From assembly GCA_963779515.1 (NCBI GenBank), contig CAVZYN010000012.1:14557-78556 (forward strand): 64,000 bases of DNA, written 5' to 3'. The DNA is from CAVZYN01 sp963779515 (lineage in GTDB: Bacteria; Pseudomonadota; Alphaproteobacteria; Rhizobiales; Hyphomicrobiaceae). Positions 1 to 7,862 of the stretch are shown one piece after another; position 1 is the first letter of the stretch, and each line of letters begins with the position of its first letter. Made by a program: the position numbers and the translations under genes. A model generated the notes under the pieces. It was not told the DNA's origin and made no database searches. It saw nothing but the letters and a program-made list of their open reading frames with translations.

Positions 1-233
1 TCTGCATGCGTGACCGCAGCCGGCGCTGGCTGGGCGCGCGGCGCTGCTGGCTCTGGTTTCAGAACCTGCGGTGGCAGAGACGGTAGCGGCGTTGGTTGCG
101 CGCCGCCCGGGCATTCGAGGAAGTAGCAGCGCTGCTGGGCCGCTGCCGGCGCGACGCTGGCAAAAACGAGCAGGCACGCCCAACCCAAAAAGCCACGAAT
201 ACCCCGCACTGCCCCGCTGCCATCCATGGTCAT
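1..233 (-). CDS. secreted Pro/Ala-rich protein, N-terminal part (runs off left edge)
   Basis: Reading leftward from ATG 233 (an in-frame second ATG is at 227) the frame stays open for 77 codons to the window edge. The first ~35 residues form a clear Sec signal peptide: a short Gly/Arg-containing start, a hydrophobic core (ACLLVFASVA) and an Ala-rich cleavage site ending APAAAQ. The mature part begins QRCYFLECPGG and then turns Pro/Ala-rich, as in periplasmic linkers. Two cysteines sit just after the cleavage site. It is divergent from the dipeptidase at 341, leaving about 107 bases for both promoters. The C-terminus, and so any catalytic domain, lies outside the window and no function can be given. 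Confidence 0.6.
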   Translation of the reverse strand, partial: MTMDGSGAVRGIRGFLGWACLLVFASVAPAAAQQRCYFLECPGGAQPTPLPSLPPQVLKPEPAAPRAQPAPAAVTHA

Positions 234-340
234 GCCCAATTTCCAAAGCAATAAAAGGATGCCAGGACTATAGGTCTGGGTGGGATGATGACAAGGCACC
301 GGGCGGCAACACGTCCGGGTCTCAATTGGGGGTTGCGCGT

Positions 341-1142
341 ATGCCGCGTCTCATTCGCCGGTGGATTCAGCGCCGCGCAGTTCCGTGGGTACTCACCGCC
401 GTGAGCATGCTGACGCCCAACGGCGCGCCAGCGCAGCCGCTCCCCGCCCCCCTCGTCTTCCTTGCTGAAATCGACGCGTCGATCGCGCAAGATATCCGCT
501 ATGCCACGGTCCACAATTTTACCGGGGCCAAGGTGCCAGGCTATGACGGGGCCGAATGCGTGCTGCGGCGCGAGGCGGCCGAAGCGCTGGCCCGCGTACA
601 GGCTGATCTGCGCAAGCGGCGCCTCTCGCTCAAGGTCTACGACTGCTACCGGCCAGAGCGGGCGGTGCGCGCCTTTGTCGACTGGGTCGAACGGGGGGCT
701 ACGGCACGCGATACGGCCGCCTACTTCCCATCAACGTCGCGGCGCGAGCTAATCCGGCAAGGCTATATCTCGGCACGTTCCGGCCATGCGCGCGGCATGG
801 CCGTCGATCTCACGCTTGTGCCGTTGCCGATCCCGGAAAGCCCAGTCTCCAGAGGCAGGCCGCGCCTACGGCTCATGCACGGCGCCCGCGGCACAGCGGA
901 TGCCGGACAACAGTCTGGATATGGGAACCGGGTTCGATTGCTTCGATGCCGCGAGCACCACTTTTCACGACGGCATCACCAAAGACCAGGCAACGGCGCG
1001 CCGGACGCTCCTCGAAGCCATGCACCGGCACGGATTTCGCAACTATCCGCGCGAATGGTGGCACTTCACATTTGTACAGAGGGCGGGCGACAACAGCGCG
1101 AGCGGCGGATCGTTCGACACGCCGGTCCCTGCGCGCCGCTAA
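341..1142 (+). CDS. VanX-like D-Ala-D-Ala dipeptidase, peptidase family M15D (frameshifted)
   Basis: Zinc D,D-dipeptidase of the VanX/DdpX family, which hydrolyses D-Ala-D-Ala; in organisms without vancomycin resistance it usually salvages cell-wall dipeptide. I start at ATG 341, which gives a signal peptide (cleavage near APAQ, residue ~32), so export to the periplasm is predicted. The family features are present: DIRYAT near the N-terminus, the zinc motif SGHARGMAVDL at about residues 147-157, and the catalytic Glu/His motif EWWHF near residue 240. These lie in two frames. The first frame runs to about base 840 and the second carries MGTGFDCFD onward to the TAA at 1140. Removing one base near 832-850 (for example in the cccggaaa run) gives a 266-residue protein of family length. 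The stop overlaps the convergent gene by four bases. Confidence 0.75.
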
Positions 1143-1738
1143 TTTTTTGGATTTGGCGCTGCTCTGGCACTGGTGATCACCTTGATCACCTCGGCGTAGG
1201 TCGGCTTTGTCAAAACGGCGTCCTCCGGCAGAACCGTGCGGCCCTCGAGCTGCTCGGTGATCTTCCATCGGCCGTCTTGCCGGTGCACGACGAGTTCCTG
1301 CAGACGACCGTTCTCGAATTCGCGGGTCCAACCTTTGCCTTCGCTAAACCGGAAAACCGGTGCCGTATGGCGGATGAGATAAATTTCGTTGGGCTTGACG
1401 TCGATGGCCGTGCACTCGAGACCGCGCGCCGCGACATGCCCATTGAGCGCAGGGGCTGGAAGGTTTTTGGCGGCCTCTGGTGTATTTGCCGGAGTGGCCG
1501 GCGGCACCGATTTCGGCAACGCAAATGGCGTCCGCGCTTCAGGTTTCATAGCGTACGCCGAATACCACTGCCCCTCTCGCTCGAACCAGCGATCCCAGAA
1601 GTATTCGTGGGCGGCGGCGATCGCGGCGGTCCGCTCGGAATCATGGACGCCAAAGCAGATTGGTGGGGCAGCCTTGAGTTGCGTGGCGGCGACACTCACC
1701 CCGATGGCAGCAAGCAGAACCACGTTTCCTGACTTCAT
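1139..1738 (-). CDS. periplasmic hypothetical protein with signal peptide
   Basis: 199 residues from ATG 1738. An upstream extension of the frame lacks sensible start features, whereas MKSGNVVLLAAIGVSVAAT is a good signal peptide with cleavage near LKAAP. The mature protein has a Tyr/Trp-rich section (HEYFWDRWFEREGQWY) and a C-terminal part resembling a lipoprotein or NTF2-like fold (RWKITEQLEGR), but I recognise no family. It converges on the dipeptidase with a four-base overlap of stop codons, so the pair is not one operon. Confidence 0.65.
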   Translation of the reverse strand: MKSGNVVLLAAIGVSVAATQLKAAPPICFGVHDSERTAAIAAAHEYFWDRWFEREGQWYSAYAMKPEARTPFALPKSVPPATPANTPEAAKNLPAPALNGHVAARGLECTAIDVKPNEIYLIRHTAPVFRFSEGKGWTREFENGRLQELVVHRQDGRWKITEQLEGRTVLPEDAVLTKPTYAEVIKVITSARAAPNPKN

Positions 1739-1952
1739 GTTTGCTCTCCGGCGCCGCGCCCCCGCTTGCGGCATTTGGTTTGATTTTTGTACAGGCCGCA
1801 CAATAAGCGCGGCGCGTTCGCGCCAAGATCCAGGCCTCTTGACGAGGTTAACACACCAATTCAGATGACGGCTCTGAATTGCAGTGCAGTCCAGAGGTTT
1901 GCGCGCGCAAGCCGCGTGCCTTAAGACGGGACCCATTCAACAGGAGTACCGC

Positions 1953-2960
1953 ATGCCAGGTCAAAATCGCCAAGTGAAGCTCGCGAAGCGGCCGAAACCC
2001 GGCCTGATCACGCCCGATTGCTTCGCCATTGGCGAGGCACCGATCCTCGAACCGGCGGACGGCGAATTTCGCGTCAAAGTCGCCTACATTTCACTCGATC
2101 CTGCGATGCGAGGTTGGGTCAACGAGGCGCGCTCCTATGTCGCGCCGGTTGCGATCGGCGAGGTGATGCGCGCGTATGCGGTTGGCATCATCGACGCCTC
2201 CAAGCATCCCGGCTTCAAGGCGGGCGACGCGGTGCAGGGCCTGTTCGGCGTGCAGGCGTACGCGATCTCGAATGGCAAGGGCGTCGTCAAGGTCGACACC
2301 AAACAAGCTCCGCTCGAGCGTTGGATCGGCGGTCTCGGGATGCCGGGTTGGACCGCCTACTTCGGGCTGCTCGACGTCGGCCAGCCGAAAGCGGGCGAGA
2401 CGGTCGTCGTCTCGGCCGCCTCCGGCGCCGTCGGCTCGATTGTCGGCCAGATCGCGAAGATCAAGGGCTGCCGCGTGGTCGGCATCGCGGGTGGCAAAGA
2501 CAAATGCGACTTCGTTGTCAAAGAACTCGGCTTCGATGCGGCCGTCGACTACAAAGCCGGCAACCTCGCCGCCGAGCTCAAGGCCGCCGCGCCCAAGGGC
2601 ATCGACGTCTACTTCGAGAACGTCGGTGGCGAGATCCTCGATACAGTGCTGCTGCAGATGAATACGTTCGGGCGTATCCCGGTGTGCGGTCTGATCTCCG
2701 CCTACAACGCGACGGAAATGCCACCGGGTCCGAAGAATTTCCGCGCCGTGCTGACGCAGCGCTTGCGCATGCAGGGCCTGATCGTGTTCGACTGGGCTGA
2801 TCGGATCCCTGAGGCGATTCGTGAACTCGGTGCGTGGCATGCCGCCGGCCGCCTCAAGATCCGCGAGGACGTGCGCACGGGTGGTCTCGATGCCTTCCCC
2901 GCGGTACTTAATCTGCTCTACACGGGCGGCAACAACGGCAAGCTGGTGCTCAAGCTCTGA
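1953..2960 (+). CDS. NADP-dependent MDR oxidoreductase, CurA/leukotriene-B4 dehydrogenase family
   Basis: 335-residue zinc-independent medium-chain reductase, expected to reduce alpha,beta-unsaturated ketones or quinone-like substrates with NADPH. The start is ATG 1953, preceded by caggag at 1941-1946. The family pattern is complete: an N-terminal RPKPGLITPDCF-type entry, SLDPAMRGW near residue 50, the Rossmann motif AASGAVGSIVGQIAK about residue 155, NVGGEILD around 220, and a C-terminal GGNNGKLVLKL. No zinc-binding cysteine cluster is visible, as expected for this subgroup. Its stop overlaps the next start (TGATG), so the phosphatase behind it is probably translationally coupled. The physiological substrate cannot be read from the sequence. 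Confidence 0.9.
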   Translation: MPGQNRQVKLAKRPKPGLITPDCFAIGEAPILEPADGEFRVKVAYISLDPAMRGWVNEARSYVAPVAIGEVMRAYAVGIIDASKHPGFKAGDAVQGLFGVQAYAISNGKGVVKVDTKQAPLERWIGGLGMPGWTAYFGLLDVGQPKAGETVVVSAASGAVGSIVGQIAKIKGCRVVGIAGGKDKCDFVVKELGFDAAVDYKAGNLAAELKAAAPKGIDVYFENVGGEILDTVLLQMNTFGRIPVCGLISAYNATEMPPGPKNFRAVLTQRLRMQGLIVFDWADRIPEAIRELGAWHAAGRLKIREDVRTGGLDAFPAVLNLLYTGGNNGKLVLKL

Positions 2961-3553
2961 TGCTACGTCCGGGACTCACGCTCTATTTCGTTCGCCACGG
3001 CCAGACCGACTGGAACGCCGCTCAGCGCTATCAGGGTCAGACCGACATCCCGCTCAATGCGACGGGCCGGGGGCAGGCGGCGGTGTGCGGGCGCATCTTG
3101 AAGGCGGCGTTGGGTAATGCGGTGGGAGCGGTCGACTACGTGGCGAGCCCGCTGTCACGTGCGACCGAAACGATGGAGATCCTGCGCCGTGAACTTGGCC
3201 TCGATGCCAAGTCCTACAGATTGGACGGCCGGCTCAAGGAGCAGCACTTCGGACATTGGGAAGGGATCGTCTATTCGGATCTCAAAACCATCGATCCCGA
3301 AGGCCTTGCCGCACGCAAAGCCGACATGTGGGGCTGGGTGCCGCGCGGGGGCGAAAACTACCAGATGGTGAGCGATCGGCTCGCCGCGTGCCTTGCCGAA
3401 CTCGACCGTGACACCGTCATCACATCGCACGGCAATGTCGGCCGCTCGCTGCGCGGCTTGGCGCTCGGGCTCTCGAAGACCGAGGTTCCCCGGCTCGACG
3501 CCCCGCAGGACCGGGTTCTGCGCATCCGCACTGGCGAGATGACCTGGTTATAG
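2960..3553 (+). CDS. histidine phosphatase family protein (phosphoglycerate-mutase-like)
   Basis: 197 residues with the phosphohistidine motif VRHGQTDWN at residues ~11-19, an arginine-bearing SPLSRATET motif near 60, EQHFGHWEG near 95 and the second catalytic histidine in VITSHGNVGR near 155. These are the four hallmarks of the branch-1 histidine phosphatase superfamily. The small size and single domain fit a metabolite phosphatase of the GpmB/CobC type more than glycolytic mutase. The start ATG overlaps the preceding TGA, suggesting cotranscription with the MDR oxidoreductase. The substrate is unknown. Confidence 0.85.
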   Translation: MLRPGLTLYFVRHGQTDWNAAQRYQGQTDIPLNATGRGQAAVCGRILKAALGNAVGAVDYVASPLSRATETMEILRRELGLDAKSYRLDGRLKEQHFGHWEGIVYSDLKTIDPEGLAARKADMWGWVPRGGENYQMVSDRLAACLAELDRDTVITSHGNVGRSLRGLALGLSKTEVPRLDAPQDRVLRIRTGEMTWL

Positions 3554-3640
3554 TCAAGTTGCGGGGTTCCATTAAAAACGCCTTAACGACCCGCGGCTAC
3601 ACTTGCCGGAGACGAGTGTACGTTGGGAGCACGGCGGGTC

Positions 3641-4861
3641 ATGGAAACGAATGAAGCCAGTCCATTCGATGGTGTGATCTGCATCGGCGGCGAGGACTGG
3701 TGGTATCACAACCGCGGCCACTTCGATTTCCAGATCATGCGCCGGATCGCGCGCAAGATGCCGGTGCTGTTCGTCAACTCGCTCGGGGTGCGCATGCCAA
3801 CCCCCGGGACGTCGCTCGACGACGGCCGCAAATTCATCGGCAAGATCGGCCGTAAGCTCAAGAGCCTATCGAACGGCGTCACCAACGTCGAAAACAAGTT
3901 CTGGGTGTTCTCGCCGGTCATGGCGCCCGGCGCCACGGGGCAGAAGCTGACGGCCTGGGCGCTCGCACCGCAAATCAAGCTCGCCGCACTGCGCGCCGGC
4001 ATTCAACGGCCGTTACTGTGGATCCACTGTCCTGCCGGCGCCGCGTTGGTCGGCGCACTGGGTGCCGTCGCAACCGTGCTGCAGCGGACCGACCGGTTCG
4101 AGGCCTTTACCGAGGCCGACGGCACGACGGTCGGCGATCAGATCCGGCTCCTCAAGACCGCAGCGGACCTCGTCGTCTACGCAGCACCGCACCTGATGCA
4201 GGAAGAGACAGGCACAGTCACGCGCCAGCTCCTCGTCACGCACGGCGTTGAACTCGATCGCTTCGTCGCAGACGGCCGCAGCCCTGGCCGCGGCCCCGCC
4301 GATCTCGTGGCGCTGCCGAGGCCACGCGTTGGCTTCATTGGCGGCATCGATGCCCACACTTTCGACCCCGAGCTGTTCCTCGATGTCGCCAACCGTCTGC
4401 CGGACCTTCAATTCGTGCTCGTCGGAGGCAGTTCGCTGCCCGAGGGCTGGTGCACGCTCCCGAATGTGCGCATGACCGGCCGCGTTCCCTACGAAGTCGT
4501 CTCGCGCTACATGGCCGCCATGGATGTGCTGATCATGCCGTGGAACAAGAGCGAGTGGATCAAGGCCTGCAATCCCGTGAAGCTGAAGGAATACCTGGCG
4601 ATCGGCCGGCCGGTGGTGACGACCGAGTTCCGCGCGCTCGACGGCTGGCGGGACGTGGTTCGCGTTGCAGAGGACGCGGAAAGCTTCGCCGCCGCCATCC
4701 GCGCCGGGCTGGCTGAAGGCTTCAACGTTGGTCGTGTGCTGCCGCGCCTCGAGAAAGAGACTTGGGACGCCAAAGCCGATCTTGTGCTCAACACGCTGAA
4801 GGCCGTGGCGCACGCCCGCCAAACCGCGCCGATGGAAATCGGCCAGCCCGTGCTCGCCTGA
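3641..4861 (+). CDS. glycosyltransferase family protein, exopolysaccharide locus
   Basis: 406 residues from ATG 3641 (ggag at 3626-3629); a TTG at 3623 is an alternative start. A GT-B type organisation is visible: an N-terminal half with IGGEDWWYHNRGHF, then GFIGGIDAHTFDPELF near residue 225 and a C-terminal glycosyltransferase group-1-like part with VLVGGSSLPEG, a GRVPYEVV loop and the donor-site segment NPVKLKEYLAIGRPVV. The last motif resembles the conserved E-x7-E region of group-1 transferases. It lies tail-to-tail with the leftward polysaccharide operon, 26 bases from the Wzy-like gene, so it probably adds a sugar to the repeat unit. It has its own upstream region rather than the operon promoter. 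Confidence 0.8.
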   Translation: METNEASPFDGVICIGGEDWWYHNRGHFDFQIMRRIARKMPVLFVNSLGVRMPTPGTSLDDGRKFIGKIGRKLKSLSNGVTNVENKFWVFSPVMAPGATGQKLTAWALAPQIKLAALRAGIQRPLLWIHCPAGAALVGALGAVATVLQRTDRFEAFTEADGTTVGDQIRLLKTAADLVVYAAPHLMQEETGTVTRQLLVTHGVELDRFVADGRSPGRGPADLVALPRPRVGFIGGIDAHTFDPELFLDVANRLPDLQFVLVGGSSLPEGWCTLPNVRMTGRVPYEVVSRYMAAMDVLIMPWNKSEWIKACNPVKLKEYLAIGRPVVTTEFRALDGWRDVVRVAEDAESFAAAIRAGLAEGFNVGRVLPRLEKETWDAKADLVLNTLKAVAHARQTAPMEIGQPVLA

Positions 4862-4887
4862 GCTGGCGGTTCAATTCGGTCAGACGC

Positions 4888-6258
4888 TCAGGCCGGGACA
4901 AGATCCGAGCCGCGGACGCCGGCTGCAGCGCGCTGCTGCTTCAAGCGGCGTTGCTGCCAGGTGTCGAAGGCTGGGGCTGCGTCCGCCGTTGCGGTGACGC
5001 TACGGCGCACGCGTACAGGGTCCGCGAACACGCCGCCCATGCCCACCAGAAAAAAGAGATAGGCGTAGAGCACGTTCCAGAAATGGACGGTGATGCCGAT
5101 CAGGCAGAGCGCGATCAACGACATGGTCCAGCCGAGCATCAGCGGCCGCATGCTGCGATCCGGATGGCGCTTGCCGACCTTCCAGGCACCACGCAGCATC
5201 AGCACAAACCCGAGCACCAGGGTGGCGATTGCCGGCAGGCCCGCGCGCAGCGGGATCACCAGCCAGAATGCGTCGATCGAATCCGAGTGCATCCACCACG
5301 GCCGTTCCCAATCGGCCAGACCGATCCCAGTCATGAAGTTGGCATAGAAATTCTGAATGCCGTGTTCCCAGATCACCAAGCGATAATAGCCGGTCCAGCT
5401 GTCGAGGGTCATGCCGGTCGCGATGATGCCGATTGGCGTGCGCGACCCGACGAGACTCGCACCGACATAGAGACCCGCAAAGATCGTCATGGTGATGGTC
5501 AGGCGATTGGCGACGCCGCGCGTGCCGCGCTCCCAAGCGATCATTGCGATCTGGAAGCCGAGGCAAAGGAGCGGCGCCGAGGACAAGCCGAGCAAGGTCG
5601 CGCCCGCAATGATGCCAATCCGGAGATTGCGCTTTGCGATGCGGCGCTCCGTGAACCACACCATCGCCGCCACCGACGCACAGAAGGTGCCGTAGTGAAT
5701 CGGATGTTCGAAGGTCGAGTAGGCGCGCTCGAGGCCGAGACGCGCTTCGTACTTCAGCGGAAACCCGTAACCGGTCAGGGCGTTCATGGCATCATGCGCG
5801 AAATGCTGGCCGAGCAGCGTCTCGGGCAACGCGATCAAGCCGGCGACGGCCACGCCCATGAACAGCAGGCGGACAACGGCGCGGAACGTATCGCCGTCGC
5901 GGATGTAGGCGCGAGCGATGACATAGGCCGCCAGACTTTCAAGCGCCAGCGCGCCACCGTACTGCAGACCGCCGCTGGAGCCTTGGTTCGACGCGGCAAC
6001 TTGGCCGCCTTCACCGTGATAGACAAAGATGCCGACGGTCCAAAGGTTGTAGAGGATGAATGCGAAATCGAAGCCATGAGGCTTGAGGTCGCGCGCCCGG
6101 ATCAGCTTGTAGAACGCGAGCGGAAAGAACAGCAGGAACACGAGGCGATGCGGCGAGAAACGAGAGCCGCCGAGCCAGACCGACATCTCGACCGGGCACA
6201 GGAACGCGATCACGGTCAACGTCACCGGCAGCGGAACGATTTTTAGAAATTGCCGCAT
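4888..6258 (-). CDS. O-antigen ligase/Wzy-like polysaccharide polymerase membrane protein
   Basis: 456 residues with about ten to twelve hydrophobic helices spread over the whole length and a large loop (roughly residues 255-330) holding the WTGYYRLVIWEHGIQNF and TGIGLADWERPWW segments. A polytopic protein with a long periplasmic loop near the middle to C-terminus is typical of the Wzy/WaaL superfamily. Its place between a glycosylphosphotransferase and a glycosyltransferase supports polymerisation of the exopolysaccharide repeat unit. Sequence conservation in this family is too low to separate polymerase from ligase. With the upstream gene corrected (stop at 6281) the spacing is 22 bases. 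Confidence 0.8.
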   Translation of the reverse strand: MRQFLKIVPLPVTLTVIAFLCPVEMSVWLGGSRFSPHRLVFLLFFPLAFYKLIRARDLKPHGFDFAFILYNLWTVGIFVYHGEGGQVAASNQGSSGGLQYGGALALESLAAYVIARAYIRDGDTFRAVVRLLFMGVAVAGLIALPETLLGQHFAHDAMNALTGYGFPLKYEARLGLERAYSTFEHPIHYGTFCASVAAMVWFTERRIAKRNLRIGIIAGATLLGLSSAPLLCLGFQIAMIAWERGTRGVANRLTITMTIFAGLYVGASLVGSRTPIGIIATGMTLDSWTGYYRLVIWEHGIQNFYANFMTGIGLADWERPWWMHSDSIDAFWLVIPLRAGLPAIATLVLGFVLMLRGAWKVGKRHPDRSMRPLMLGWTMSLIALCLIGITVHFWNVLYAYLFFLVGMGGVFADPVRVRRSVTATADAAPAFDTWQQRRLKQQRAAAGVRGSDLVPA

Positions 6259-6280
6259 GCTGCTGTTTGCTGTTTTGCGC

Positions 6281-7754
6281 TCAGAGGGCGTTGCGCCCGG
6301 TGAAACCCATAACCAGAGTCATGGCGAGGATCTTGAGATCGAGCCACAACGTCCAACTGTCGACATATTCGAGGTCGTGCTCGAACTCGCGACTGCATCT
6401 TTTCGTTGGTTTCCGTCGGTCCGCGATGCCCGTTGACCTGGGCCCACCCCGTCATGCCGGGCTTGACCTGGTGGCGATTGGCATAGCGCTCCACCAACTC
6501 GCCATAGTGATCATCGTGAACCAAGGCATGCGGGCGCGGGCCAACCAGCGACATCTCTCCGCGCAGCACATTGATCAACTGTGGCAACTCATCGAGGCTT
6601 GTCGCGCGAAGGAAATTACCGATCCGGGTGATGCGTGGATCATGATGCCGCGCTTGGCGCACTTCGGTCCCATCTTCCATCACGTGCATGGTGCGAAACT
6701 TCAACACCTCGATCACGCGGCGGTTGAGGCCATGTCGGCGTTGACGGAACAAGACAGGCCCGGGGCTGTCGAGGCGTACCGCCAGCGCGACCAGCGCCAT
6801 GACCGGCAGAGCCAGGATCAGCAGCACCGCCCCGACAACGTAGTCTTCCGAGGCTTTCAGATGCGGCGCCCAATCGCTCAACGGCTTAGTCTTGATATCG
6901 AGAAGGCCCACCGGACCTATATTCGAGACCTGGTGCGTCGGCGCTTCGCCAATCACATCGGTGGAGAGGTGCGTGCACACGTGCAAGCTGACGGGCAGCT
7001 GTTCGAGGCGGCGCGCGATCTGCGCAAGCCGGCCTTCCGCCGTCGGCGGCAACGCGATGATAATCTGATCGACCGCGCCGGTCCGGCCGAGCGCAATGAG
7101 TTCCTCGAGCGTCCCGCAGGCGAGATCGCGCGCATAGGGCCGGCGTTCGCGCACAACGCGATCGTCGTAGAGGCCCGCAAAGCGAATTCCGAGTTTCTTG
7201 TCCGCCAGATGGTCGCGGATCCGCTCCGCGACGATACCATGACCGAACACGGCGACGGTCCGATCGAAGATCCCGCGCTCCGCCAGTTTCGACAGGATGC
7301 CGCGCGCAACCAGACGCTGCGCCATGATCATGCCGAAGCTGGCCACCAGCCAGGTCGCATACCAGGTCCAGAGATAGGAACCGCCGAAATCAAGCGGCAG
7401 GCCAACGCCCAGAACCGCGAGGAATGCGATGAGCAGCGCCAGCAACGTCCTGAGCGGATCGACCGGCAAGTCATGCACCTTGTTGACGTCGTAGAATCCG
7501 AAGTGCCGCATCGGCAGATACGCGAACAAGCTCGTCAGCAGACAACTCTGCAGCGTCGTTTGCACTGTCACGGTCAATTCGCCGTACGTCGCATAGATCA
7601 GCGCGGGGAGCGCGCCGCCAACGAGAATTGCCAGGACGTCACAGAACCCGACGATGTCCACCGCCACGCGCCGCGATCGCCGCGCGTTGGCTGGCACTAT
7701 CTGTGAGCCGGCGATACCCACACTCGGGGCCGGTGAACCCACAACGGTTGTCAT
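6281..7754 (-). CDS. polyprenyl glycosylphosphotransferase, exopolysaccharide initiation (frameshifted near C-terminus)
   Basis: Starts repeat-unit synthesis by moving a sugar-1-phosphate onto undecaprenyl phosphate at the inner membrane. It has four N-terminal membrane helices (residues ~35-155), a CoA-binding-like Rossmann part with AVFGHGIVAERI, a fifth helix near 300 and a C-terminal bacterial sugar transferase domain with LKFRTM, RATSLDELPQL and SLVGPRPHA. In the uncorrected frame the protein derails after EKMQSRV and would overlap the next gene (stop 6243). Dropping one base near 6385-6392 gives FEHDLEYVDSW, LDLKILAMTL and GFTGRNAL ending at 6281, the standard tail of this family (490 residues). 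The shift is therefore judged an artefact or very recent. Confidence 0.88.
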
Positions 7755-7862
7755 GATGTCCTCCCTCGTCCGTGCGCCGACCGCACGCGGCTCTTGCTGT
7801 CGCTGCTCATTACTTGACGTGCCCCGAAGTCTTTTGCGTCGTATTCAGTCATGCTGCGCTCC

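Noticed and set aside
71..340. N-terminal extension of the dipeptidase gene
   Set aside because: It overlaps the divergent gene at 1-233 and lacks family similarity; the signal peptide supports ATG 341.
4762..6246. A long plus-strand open frame (494 codons) opposite the Wzy-like gene
   Set aside because: It is an antisense frame over a clearly coding membrane protein; its composition (Arg, Gln, His and Glu rich) is the reverse-complement signature of a high-GC gene.
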